A DNA stretch of 37,326 nucleotides. It comes from Candidatus Electrothrix gigas. Its GTDB lineage: Bacteria; Desulfobacterota; Desulfobulbia; Desulfobulbales; Desulfobulbaceae. The translations under genes were made by a program, and so were the position numbers. Where the stretch lies: assembly GCA_022766165.1 (NCBI GenBank), contig QYLO01000031.1, positions 1 through 37,326 of the forward strand, in the 5' to 3' direction. The notes beneath the pieces are model-generated. The model saw only the letters and a list, made by a program, of their open reading frames with translations, did no database searches and was not told the origin of the DNA. Shown in pieces: positions 7,650-15,443 of the stretch (position 1 is its first letter; each line of letters starts with the position of its first letter).

Positions 7650-9154
7650 GGCAGTTCCACCTTTCTGGCATTTTTCAAATCAATCCCCCAATGTTCTAAG
7701 GTTGTACCCAGAAACATATCCAAATCAGTCAACGCATTAAGATAGGAAATTTTTTTACTGTTTTCATCATATTTTGCCGCAATCAAACGATCCTGATAGG
7801 ACACCACCTGAAAGTTGCTCGACTTGCCGTTTTTTAACTTTTCCAATTCAACATCAAGCTGTTTCTGAGACAAGGCCCGCGCCTTTTGTGAAAGTTCAAC
7901 CTGCTTCCATTGCATACCAATATCCCGATGCGTATTCTGTACCGATATTTGCAGGTTATCCTTTAACTCTTGCAGGGCAATCTTTGCCTTCCGATACGCC
8001 ACCTTGGCTTGGAGAAGTTCACGTTTTATTGATTCATCACCAAAGGGTATTTTTAATTTCATTGCAACAGAATAGTCTCCTGCCCCAGAACTCTCCTCTT
8101 CTAACGAGTCAACCGTGTATCTGCTAGAATCTGTCATATTGTACTGGGTTTCAAGATCCAGTTGCCAAAGCTGTTGATTTTTTGCCAACAACAAGTTAGT
8201 TTCAGCTATCTTTAATGTGATCAGAGCCTGCTGGTACTCTGGCTTTTTTGTAAGGACAAGTTGTATTAAGGTGGTCAACTTCAGTTCAACTGGGTCCGCC
8301 TTGATGGAATCACTTGGTTCTATTAAGGTATGTCGGTCAATATCCAATAATTTGAGCAAGTCCAGCTTTGTTGTTTCAAGATCGTTCTGACTGGTCATAA
8401 AGCGTAGTTCTCTGGCTGCCACATTTGATTTATTCTCAATAATTTCAACCTTAGCCATGCGTCCCTCTTTGATCAGTACTTGGTTTCTTTCCAAGAGTTC
8501 TTTGGATCGCTCAAGAGATAAACGCTCAATCTCTAGTCCACGTTGGGCCAAAAGAAGGCTCCGATAGGCATGAACAACCTGAGTAATCGTGTTTGTCAAG
8601 GTTGTCTGTAATGTCAAGATATTATTGCGTTCATTATATTCAGCAAGCACCTGATCCGCCCTGTTGACCTTAACCCCACCACCTTTGAGCAGGGGTTGCG
8701 TAAAAGACAGGACAATATCATTGCCAAAATTGTTAAGCCATTGGTCGTTCTGGGACGTATGAACAGGTTGGGTCCAAGTCAGACTGAATTCTCCACCGGT
8801 CGGCACTTTAAGGACGGCCTTGCCCCCGACTTCTATGCGGTATGAGGATTCCCCGACCATCTTTTCCTGCAAAGCTGAAGAGAAGATATGAGCATCCGGT
8901 AAGAATTTATCCTGTGCGGTTTTTAAATCAAATCGTTCCAGAAGACGATCAAGATAGGCACTTTCTACGCTACGATTATGACCCAAGGCCAGCATGACAG
9001 CCTCTGCCAAGGTCATCGTCTGTACTTGCTGTTCAGAGGAAGCCGCAACAGTCAGATCTACACAGATTATAAAAAAGAGGAGAAAAACCCGAAAAGACAA
9101 GGTAAAAGATTTTCCGAGCTGCTTTGTCTTATACCATTTCAGGAAAGAATACAT
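7646..9154 (-). CDS. TolC-family outer-membrane efflux protein
   Basis: 502 residues. The signal sequence is long, with a basic N-region (about 1-20) before the hydrophobic core FRVFLLFFIICVDLTVAA. The mature protein shows the duplicated TolC layout: MTLAEAVMLALGHNRSVESAYLDR near the N-terminus, a first helical repeat with FTQPLLKGGGVKVNRADQVLAE, and a second repeat (about 270-480) with LPFGDES-like and Gln/Lys-rich helices. Members trimerise into a beta-barrel plus periplasmic tunnel. The GGAG site eight bases before ATG 9154 supports this start. It is the first gene of the exporter series and ends by ATGA overlap with the adaptor. The cyclase gene ends 91 bases upstream on the same strand and may be co-transcribed. 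Confidence 0.88.
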   Translation of the reverse strand: MYSFLKWYKTKQLGKSFTLSFRVFLLFFIICVDLTVAASSEQQVQTMTLAEAVMLALGHNRSVESAYLDRLLERFDLKTAQDKFLPDAHIFSSALQEKMVGESSYRIEVGGKAVLKVPTGGEFSLTWTQPVHTSQNDQWLNNFGNDIVLSFTQPLLKGGGVKVNRADQVLAEYNERNNILTLQTTLTNTITQVVHAYRSLLLAQRGLEIERLSLERSKELLERNQVLIKEGRMAKVEIIENKSNVAARELRFMTSQNDLETTKLDLLKLLDIDRHTLIEPSDSIKADPVELKLTTLIQLVLTKKPEYQQALITLKIAETNLLLAKNQQLWQLDLETQYNMTDSSRYTVDSLEEESSGAGDYSVAMKLKIPFGDESIKRELLQAKVAYRKAKIALQELKDNLQISVQNTHRDIGMQWKQVELSQKARALSQKQLDVELEKLKNGKSSNFQVVSYQDRLIAAKYDENSKKISYLNALTDLDMFLGTTLEHWGIDLKNARKVELP

Positions 9155-9245
9155 AATATGTCTCCATCAAAAGGTTACAGGAGATGACAAACTACAATGA
9201 ATCACCTAACGCTGTGAGTTGTTTTTTATTACAATCCAGAAAAAC

Positions 9246-10652
9246 TTACCAACGAGTTTTTTCAATATTCAGGTGACGATTACAGCATTTGGTGTAATAG
9301 CAGGCAACCCGATCCTGTTTGCACTGTACAATACATTCATTAAACAGACGTCTTGCCTCTGCGAAATGCCCAGAGTGATACAGATTCACCGCTTCAACAA
9401 AAATATGCAGGGATTGCAGCTTGGCCTCCTTGACATCTGGCGGGTCGGTTTCAAAGACCTCGTACACTGTCACAGTCTTTGACTTGCCCTTTGCCTTGAA
9501 CTGATCAATACGACGCAAGGCAAAATCATCAGGTTGTTTTAGCGAATTATAGGTCTCTTCCCCGATAAGCAACGAGGTTTGATAGATCTTATTCACGCCT
9601 TGAATACGGGCTGCCATGTTGACAGAATCACTGACAACTGTTCCTTCCATACGCTTAGGACTGCCCACGGTACCCAACATCAACACACCGGTATTCATGC
9701 CAATACTGACATTGATTGGTGTATAGCCTGCCCTTCCCCTGCCCTGATTATAGGTAACCAGCATACGTAACATGCCAATGGCCGCTTTGACCGCATCATC
9801 AGACGTACCGTCAAACAGGGCCATGACCGCATCGCCGATATACTTATCAATAAACCCGTTATTTCGAGCAATAATCGGCTCCATAATACTCAGGTAGGAG
9901 TTCATGAACTTGAAGTTATCCGTAGGGTTCATACTTTCGGAAAGCCTTGTAAAATCGATAATATCAGAGAAGAGAACCGTCATAGAGTGTTCTACGTGAT
10001 CACCCAATTTGATATCGATAATGCTGGGCTTTTCAAGATATTCAAGAAAACGCTGGGGTACAAAACGACGATAGGCAGAGTTCAGATCTGCAAGGTAGCG
10101 GTCGTTTTCCTCTTGTCGACATTTCTCTTGGGTAATATCAAGAAAAGCTGCAATGTAGTCTGTCACTTCGCCTTGTCCATTTTTTACACTGCTGATATTA
10201 AGCCAGCTTACGTACTCAATACCGCATTTTGTGATATCTCGGTGTTCTCCTCGCCAATGATCCTGCTCATCCAAACTGATAAACACCTCCCGTGCAAAGT
10301 CCTTATCCAGTAACCAACACAGGGTGTTACCTACGACATCTTCTGGCAAATACCCGGTAATTTCAGTAAAAGCGCGATTGACCCGCAGAATCCGAAAATC
10401 GGCATCCGTAATAACTGTCCCCTCAACACTGCCAGCAAAGACCTCTTCAGCAAGTCGCAGTTCCTGCCTCACCTGATGCAATGTCTTTTGCAGACAACGG
10501 TTTTCTTGTTCAAGACGTTCAAGGCGTTGTGCCTGTTCAGAAACAAGGTCTTCAAGCCTTTTGAGGTTATTGATTTTTTTTCTGCTAGTAGACAAAATAA
10601 ACAACTCCATCAGCACCAACCGGGCAAACACAGGCGTTGCCTTCTGCAACAT
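9246..10652 (-). CDS. PAS-domain class III adenylate/guanylate cyclase
   Basis: 468 residues. Order: an N-terminal coiled coil (about 25-70), a PAS domain (about 70-175, with the PAC ending DYIAAFLDITQEK), a linker helix (RRFVPQRFLEYL), the cyclase homology domain (about 220-370) and a short Cys/His-rich helical tail. Catalytic residues are complete: metal-binding Asp230 (FSDI) and Asp274 (YIGDAV), base-recognition Lys270 and Thr338, transition-state Asn345 and Arg349 (VNMAAR). Lys plus Thr favours ATP over GTP, so cAMP is the expected product. No membrane helix is present, so it should be cytosolic, with the PAS domain sensing a ligand or redox state. Met15 is an alternative start; neither start has a strong ribosome-binding site. 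A perfect palindrome and hairpins lie just upstream. Confidence 0.9.
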   Translation of the reverse strand: MLQKATPVFARLVLMELFILSTSRKKINNLKRLEDLVSEQAQRLERLEQENRCLQKTLHQVRQELRLAEEVFAGSVEGTVITDADFRILRVNRAFTEITGYLPEDVVGNTLCWLLDKDFAREVFISLDEQDHWRGEHRDITKCGIEYVSWLNISSVKNGQGEVTDYIAAFLDITQEKCRQEENDRYLADLNSAYRRFVPQRFLEYLEKPSIIDIKLGDHVEHSMTVLFSDIIDFTRLSESMNPTDNFKFMNSYLSIMEPIIARNNGFIDKYIGDAVMALFDGTSDDAVKAAIGMLRMLVTYNQGRGRAGYTPINVSIGMNTGVLMLGTVGSPKRMEGTVVSDSVNMAARIQGVNKIYQTSLLIGEETYNSLKQPDDFALRRIDQFKAKGKSKTVTVYEVFETDPPDVKEAKLQSLHIFVEAVNLYHSGHFAEARRLFNECIVQCKQDRVACYYTKCCNRHLNIEKTRW

Positions 10653-10662
10653 CCCGGCATAA

Positions 10663-10699
10663 AGATATTTTTTAAATATCTCAAGGCATTTTCCTTGAG
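10663..10699 (-). promoter_or_regulatory. Paired hairpins in the cyclase 5' leader
   Basis: Two adjoining perfect stems lie 10 to 50 bases upstream of the cyclase start: AGATATTT/AAATATCT (10663-10670 with 10674-10681) and CTCAAGG/CCTTGAG (10680-10686 with 10693-10699). They share two bases, so they could be mutually exclusive. Their role is unknown. Confidence 0.35.
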
Positions 10700-10729
10700 G
10701 ACAGCGGCAACAAAAGAACCGGGTTACCT

Positions 10730-10746
10730 TATGCTATCATAGCATA
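10730..10746 (-). promoter_or_regulatory. Perfect 8-1-8 palindrome upstream of the cyclase gene (candidate operator)
   Basis: TATGCTAT-C-ATAGCATA is a perfect inverted repeat about 80 bases upstream of the cyclase ATG. On the minus strand it contains TATGAT, which could serve as a -10, with TTGAGC 19 bases further up as a poor -35. A repressor dimer bound here would cover the promoter. I cannot name the regulator. Confidence 0.4.
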
Positions 10747-10907
10747 TTGTTCCTTTTCCAGCTCAAAGAGATTGAAAGAGATGTGAAATTCTGTTGTTAT
10801 CAAGCGAGCTACGCAAAAATTCCCTGTTGATCTACGGATGATTATTGAGTATCTTGCTTGAATATTTTTTTCTGTTGTTAAAGAGTTCTTCAATCAGGAG
10901 ACCAGCC

Positions 10908-11177
10908 ATGCCTTCCCGATCACAGCAGTTGCAAATCAAACATATCGGCTATCAGGACGACGAGCAGAACAAGCCGCAGTTTGTTGTTGTACGCAGTCCA
11001 GATCTGAAATCTTCCGCTTCGGTGACGCTCACCGGGCCGGACCAGACCCTTGTTCCCGGTCGTCCGAGCAGCAATCTCCAGCAGGACCTGCGCTGGTATC
11101 TGGAACAATTACTTGAAATGAGCAAAAGATTTAATATTATTAAATCTTTCTTATTTTACAGGTTTTTCAGAGTTTAA
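10908..11177 (+). pseudogene. Truncated N-terminal piece of a CHAT-associated protein
   Basis: From ATG 10908, with AGGAG seven bases upstream, an 89-residue frame reads MPSRSQQLQIKHIGYQDDEQ onward. Its end of recognisable sequence, SNLQQDLRWYLEQLLE (about residues 54-69), resembles the LRWYLE-type segment that precedes CHAT peptidase domains in large TPR/CHAT proteins. After that the frame turns into an AT-rich, unrelated tail and stops at 11177. So the start of such a gene seems preserved while the CHAT domain is missing. A 25-base inverted repeat (11125-11149) lies exactly where the similarity ends. The family link rests on one motif remembered by eye, so it is tentative; a genuine short protein is the alternative. 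Confidence 0.45.
11125..11149. repeat. Perfect 12-1-12 AT-rich inverted repeat
   Basis: Arms AAAGATTTAATA and TATTAAATCTTT flank a single T. The repeat sits at the break in the CHAT-like reading frame, about 90 bases before thyX. It could act as a weak terminator (CTTATTTTA follows), an operator, or be the scar of a mobile element. Confidence 0.7.
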
Positions 11178-11240
11178 CTAACTGTTTTTGTGAAATATTA
11201 AGATGACCTTTTCAACACCCTTATATAAAAATCTAAGCCT

Positions 11241-13058
11241 ATGAAAATTATCAATCCCTCCTATGAAGTTCTTGATCATCTTGATCAACAGAGCCTAGCT
11301 GTCCGCATCGAACTGTGCGGTCGTATCTGTTATAAAAGTGAAGACCGGATTGATCAGGACTCTGCTCTCCCTTTTGTGACGAACATGGCTGAACATGGTC
11401 ATAACTCTGTCTTAGAGATGGGTGTTGTCACCCTAGAGATAACCTGCACTGATCAGGAGCAGATTACTGATTTTTTTCTGCTTCAACCACGGTATCTGCA
11501 GATTGATCGGACGGCCAATATATTACTTGTCACTGGTAGTATCCGTAGTTTTCGCGAACTGTTATTTTTTCATCCTGAGAACGTCGTTGTTCGAGCTGTC
11601 TGCTTCTTGCTGAACGAACGCCATCCTTATTTTTTTCAGGATGTTGTGCCAAAAGCAGGATGGGCATCCGCCTCAGATACACCCGTCACAGTGCGCAAGG
11701 TTGCGCTGGACACAGTGGATTGTCTGCCGCCCGAGCGTCTGCTCAAGCATCGTTATATTGCGGTTAAATTCATTGTCAACCGTGCAGTCACCCATGAGAT
11801 TGTTCGGCACAGGCCCTGCTCGTTTCTTCAAGAGTGTCTTTCGGGCGATACAGTAGTCAAGGCTTTTAGCGGTGGAAAAAAATGGACGATGGAGGAACTC
11901 TATCGAATATTCAGGCAAAAGAATTGTGGATTAGCAAGAAGTAAAATACGTGTCAGAACAAAAAATAGCGATGGAGAAATTGTTCCGGCAAAAATACTGT
12001 CCGTGGTCAGATCCGGTAAAAAGGAACTATTTAAAGTCACAACTAAAAATGGATACTCGATAAAGAGTTCTGCCGATCATATTTATTTTACAGAGTACGG
12101 AGAAAGAAGGCTGAAGGATATTGCGGTAGGTGATCGTCTGATGCTTAACGGAAAAGTCATATCACGAGAATGGCTCAAAACTGAATACCTTGAGAAAAAT
12201 AGGCAACGTAAGGATATAGCAAAAGAGATAGGCATGTCTGACGCTTGGCTCGGCAAGAAGATTCGGGAATTTCAGTTACAAAAGCCAAAAAAAATGTATC
12301 CGGGGAGGAAATCTGGGCATGAGGTACCCGGAATGCATTCCGAAAAAGAAAAGAGACAAATCTCAAAGAGAATGAGCGGAGAAGCTAATCATCAGTGGCT
12401 TGGAAGTGATGTTTCCGAGAGAGGAGCGAGGAGTAGGTTGTATCGCCAAGATAACGCATCGCTTCATCACTGTGATTGCGGAAAAAAAGCGCAGGAAATG
12501 CATCATATTGATAGGAACCCTGCAAATAATGGTCCTTCAAATATAGAGTATTGTTGCGTAAAATGTCATAAAGCACGTCACAACGACGGTGCTATGGTCG
12601 TGTGGCTTGACGAGATTGCTTCTATAGAACCCTGCGGGGTCGATATGACATACGACCTTGAAGTTAATCATCCTGCGCACAACTTTGCCGCAAACGGTTT
12701 TTTTGTTCACAATAGTCAACGATATTGCAGATATAGTGAGGATAAATTCGGGAGTGAAGTGAGTTTTATCAAGCCCATGTTTTTTTCCAAAGGAAGCCCA
12801 GAATATATGCTGTGGGAAAAGGCTATGCAGGAGACTGAGCAGCTTTATCTCCAATTATTAGAAACTTCTACGCCCCAGGCAGCACGTACTGTTCTGCCCA
12901 ACTCCTGCAAGACCGAACTAATTGTTTATGCTAATCTCAAAGAATGGCAGCACATCTTCAGCCTGCGCACAACCAAGGCGGCAGAGCCGTCTATGCAGGA
13001 GGTGATGATCCCCCTGCAGGAGGATTTTCAACAGCGTTTTCCCGGCAGCTTTCCCTGA
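11241..13058 (+). CDS. thyX: Flavin-dependent thymidylate synthase ThyX with an internal intein
   Basis: The 605-codon frame encodes a ThyX host of 312 residues interrupted by a 293-residue intein. ThyX makes dTMP from dUMP using methylene-tetrahydrofolate and reduced FAD. The N-extein (residues 1-198) has the family phrases CYKSEDRI, MAEHGHNSVLEM and the flavin-binding RHRPCSFLQE. The C-extein resumes with SQRYCRYS, so after splicing the ThyX signature RHRxxSxxxESxRY is restored. The C-extein then holds LPNSCKTELIVYANLKEWQHIFSLR, with nucleotide-binding and active-site residues. No Shine-Dalgarno is evident before ATG 11241. Its neighbour fhs also works in folate one-carbon metabolism. The frame is continuous through the intein, so the gene should be functional if protein splicing works. 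Confidence 0.93.
   Translation: MKIINPSYEVLDHLDQQSLAVRIELCGRICYKSEDRIDQDSALPFVTNMAEHGHNSVLEMGVVTLEITCTDQEQITDFFLLQPRYLQIDRTANILLVTGSIRSFRELLFFHPENVVVRAVCFLLNERHPYFFQDVVPKAGWASASDTPVTVRKVALDTVDCLPPERLLKHRYIAVKFIVNRAVTHEIVRHRPCSFLQECLSGDTVVKAFSGGKKWTMEELYRIFRQKNCGLARSKIRVRTKNSDGEIVPAKILSVVRSGKKELFKVTTKNGYSIKSSADHIYFTEYGERRLKDIAVGDRLMLNGKVISREWLKTEYLEKNRQRKDIAKEIGMSDAWLGKKIREFQLQKPKKMYPGRKSGHEVPGMHSEKEKRQISKRMSGEANHQWLGSDVSERGARSRLYRQDNASLHHCDCGKKAQEMHHIDRNPANNGPSNIEYCCVKCHKARHNDGAMVVWLDEIASIEPCGVDMTYDLEVNHPAHNFAANGFFVHNSQRYCRYSEDKFGSEVSFIKPMFFSKGSPEYMLWEKAMQETEQLYLQLLETSTPQAARTVLPNSCKTELIVYANLKEWQHIFSLRTTKAAEPSMQEVMIPLQEDFQQRFPGSFP
11835..12713 (+). other. Intein with HNH homing endonuclease inside ThyX
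   Basis: 293 residues, from Cys199 to Asn491 of the precursor. Block A starts CLSGDTVVKAF with the nucleophile Cys1. Block B is GYSIKSSADHIYFTEYGERR, with the essential His in SADH. Block F is TYDLEVNHPAHNFAANG and block G ends FFVHN with the penultimate His and terminal Asn; the +1 residue is Ser. All splicing residues are therefore present. The middle carries a helix-turn-helix-like segment (KNRQRKDIAKEIGMSDAWLG), a region similar to NUMOD-type DNA-binding repeats, and an HNH nuclease core (MHHIDRNPANNGPSNIEYCC then CHKARH) with zinc-binding Cys pairs. HNH nucleases are less usual in inteins than LAGLIDADG. The insertion point is within the most conserved ThyX motif. Confidence 0.92.
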
Positions 13059-13297
13059 TTCCTTCCTGACAAAACTGTCCAACTCGGCGTACAGAAATGT
13101 CTTTTCGGCGACTAATCTGTTGACAACAGGCTCTAACTGCGTTACAAAAAATATTTCATTTCTTTTATGTGCAGGATGCATTTGTTCAGGTGCTTGTGGG
13201 GCAAATAGTCACCTCTGAGTCCCCATCTTTCAGTTGCATCCGCTCTCTGATTTAATTATTCATACCCTTTTAATATTTAACTTTACAGGAGACCCTT

Positions 13298-15061
13298 ATG
13301 GTTTTGGATCCAACGAAACACGCAGACTGGGAAATCGCCGAAGAGGCGGAAAGCCGAATGAAAACAGTGTACGAGCTGGGTGAGCAGCTTGGACTGGAAA
13401 AAGAAGAACTGCTGCCCCACGGTCATTACTTGGCTAAATTGGATTATCGCAAGATCCTTGATCGCCTGCAAGATAAGCCAGATGGCAAGTATGTTGATGT
13501 GACTGCGATCTCTCCGACTCCGTTGGGAGAAGGAAAGTCTACCTGTGCTATGGGACTGGTCCAGGGCTTGGGGAAGCGGGGCAAGTCGGTTGTTGGTGCT
13601 ATTCGCCAGCCTTCTGGTGGCCCGACCATGAATATCAAGGGGTCTGCTGCTGGTGGTGGTCTGGCCCAGTGTATTCCTCTGACCCCGTTTTCTCTGGGTA
13701 TGACCGGTGACATTAATGCGATCATGAATGCCCATAACCTGGGTATGGTTGCGCTGACTGCTCGGATGCAGCATGAGTGCAACTACACTGATGAGCAACT
13801 GGCCATGCGGAACCTGAAACGGCTGGATATTCATCCGAAAAAGGTGGAGTTCAACTGGATCATGGATTACTGCGCACAGGCTCTGCGCAATATCACCATC
13901 GGTCAGGGCGGCAAGATGGATGGTATGACCATGCAGTCCAGCTTTGCCATTGCGGTATCCTCTGAGATCATGGCTATTCTCTCTATTGCCAAGGATCTGA
14001 AAGATATGCGTGAGCGTATCGGTAAAATCGTGGTCGCCTATGACAAGCAGGATCGTCCGATTACTACCGAAGATCTGGAAGTTGCCGGTGCTATGACTGC
14101 CTGGATGGTGGATGCCATCAACCCCAACCTGATGCAGACCCTGGAAGGACAGCCGGTTGTTGTTCATGCTGGCCCCTTTGCCAACATTGCTATTGGTCAG
14201 TCTTCGGTTATTGCTGACCGAGTGGCTCTGAAACTGGCTGATTACAACGTGACCGAATCTGGCTTTGGTGCGGATATCGGTTTTGAGAAGTTCTGGAACC
14301 TCAAGTGTCGTTACTCTGGTCTAAAACCAAACTGTGCAGTTGTGGTTGCCACTATCCGTGCGCTTAAATGCCACGGCGGCGCACCCATTCCGGTTCCAGG
14401 AAAGCCCATGCCTTCTGAGTACGACGGAGAAAACGTTGGTTGGGTTGAAGAGGGTTGCGCAAACCTTATTCACCACATTGAGACCGTTAAAAAAGCAGGT
14501 ATCAATCCAGTGGTTTGTATTAATGCCTTTTACACGGATACGGATAACGAGATTGCTGCTGTTCGTCGTCTGTCCGAGGCTGCTGGTGCCCGTGTTGCTC
14601 TGTCTCGTCATTGGGAACATGGTGGTGACGGGGCTCTGGAGTTTGCTGACGCGGTTGCCGATGCCTGTGAAGAACCGAATGACTTTAAATTTCTCTATAA
14701 TTTGGACACCCCGTTATCTGAACGCATTGAGCTGATCGTCAAAGAGGTCTACGGTGGTGATGGTGTGAGCTACTCCCCAGAAGCGGCTGCCAAGCTGAAA
14801 CGGATGGAGGCGGATCCTGAGATGAAGGAGATGACCACCTGTATGGTTAAGACCCATCTCTCTCTGTCCCATGATCCTAAGTTGAAAGGAACCCCTAAAG
14901 GTTGGACTCTGCCTATCCGCGATATCCTTACCTATAAGGGGGCAGGTTTTGTTGTGCCAGTGGCTGGCGCTATCAGCCTGATGCCAGGAACTGCCTCTGA
15001 TCCGGCCTATCGCCGTATTGATGTGGACACCGATACTGGCAAGGTGAAGGGCGTGTTCTAA
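13298..15061 (+). CDS. fhs: Formate-tetrahydrofolate ligase
   Basis: 587 residues, full length. It ligates formate to tetrahydrofolate with ATP, giving 10-formyl-THF, the second step of the methyl branch of the Wood-Ljungdahl pathway and a source of formyl groups for purines and initiator tRNA. The ATP-binding loop [10 protein letters not shown] lies at about residues 73-82. Other family blocks include [45 protein letters not shown] and the C-terminal [14 protein letters not shown] lies six bases before ATG 13298. Codon choice is visibly more uniform than in neighbours (many CTG, GGT, ATC), suggesting high expression. A strong terminator follows 45 bases after the stop, so it is a single-gene unit downstream of thyX. 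Confidence 0.97.
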   Translation: MVLDPTKHADWEIAEEAESRMKTVYELGEQLGLEKEELLPHGHYLAKLDYRKILDRLQDKPDGKYVDVTAISPTPLGEGKSTCAMGLVQGLGKRGKSVVGAIRQPSGGPTMNIKGSAAGGGLAQCIPLTPFSLGMTGDINAIMNAHNLGMVALTARMQHECNYTDEQLAMRNLKRLDIHPKKVEFNWIMDYCAQALRNITIGQGGKMDGMTMQSSFAIAVSSEIMAILSIAKDLKDMRERIGKIVVAYDKQDRPITTEDLEVAGAMTAWMVDAINPNLMQTLEGQPVVVHAGPFANIAIGQSSVIADRVALKLADYNVTESGFGADIGFEKFWNLKCRYSGLKPNCAVVVATIRALKCHGGAPIPVPGKPMPSEYDGENVGWVEEGCANLIHHIETVKKAGINPVVCINAFYTDTDNEIAAVRRLSEAAGARVALSRHWEHGGDGALEFADAVADACEEPNDFKFLYNLDTPLSERIELIVKEVYGGDGVSYSPEAAAKLKRMEADPEMKEMTTCMVKTHLSLSHDPKLKGTPKGWTLPIRDILTYKGAGFVVPVAGAISLMPGTASDPAYRRIDVDTDTGKVKGVF

Positions 15062-15106
15062 ACACTCGCTTTCATTATTAGCAAAGAAAATTAGCAAAGA
15101 AAAAAT

Positions 15107-15143
15107 GGGCCGGGGGGAGAAATCCTTCTGGCCCGTGTTTTTT
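15107..15143 (+). terminator. Rho-independent terminator of fhs
   Basis: A 12-bp stem (15107-15118 with 15123-15134; GGGCC/GGCCC base, G-U pairs in the middle) closes a GAAA tetraloop and is followed by GTG and six T. It is a textbook intrinsic terminator. Confidence 0.9.
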
Positions 15144-15443
15144 CTGACAGGATAAGAATTCAAGAAACCACAGAAGTGCTTCTGAGAATGCGATGAAATT
15201 GTCTTGATAAGGTTATGCCGTCCGGTTAAGCTAAAACAGAGATGCACTGAAAAGAAGGGTATGTTCTTAAAAAAAAACAGGTGAGAGGAAAATTTCTTTT
15301 GACCCATTTTTTTTTGTAGTAAGATAAGAAAAACATAGTTTGAAAGAATTTTTGAAAAATATTTAAGAAAATACCTGAAGACTGAGACTGAAGAAGTATT
15401 TTTGCAATTTATTCCTGTGACTGGAAATTTTTCCTGAGATATT
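15144..15443 (+). promoter_or_regulatory. Leader region upstream of pilB with a candidate promoter
   Basis: No gene is visible in these 300 bases. TTGACC at 15299-15304 and TAAGAT at 15320-15325 (15-base spacer) could be a sigma70 promoter, which would leave a leader of about 110 A/T-rich bases before the ATG at 15444. There are several T and A runs. No riboswitch fold could be recognised by eye. Confidence 0.3.

Noticed and set aside
13283..14167. Long minus-strand open frame of 294 codons opposite fhs
   Set aside because: It is a mirror of the strongly biased fhs codons; its protein has low-complexity His/Asn/Thr content and no start signal.
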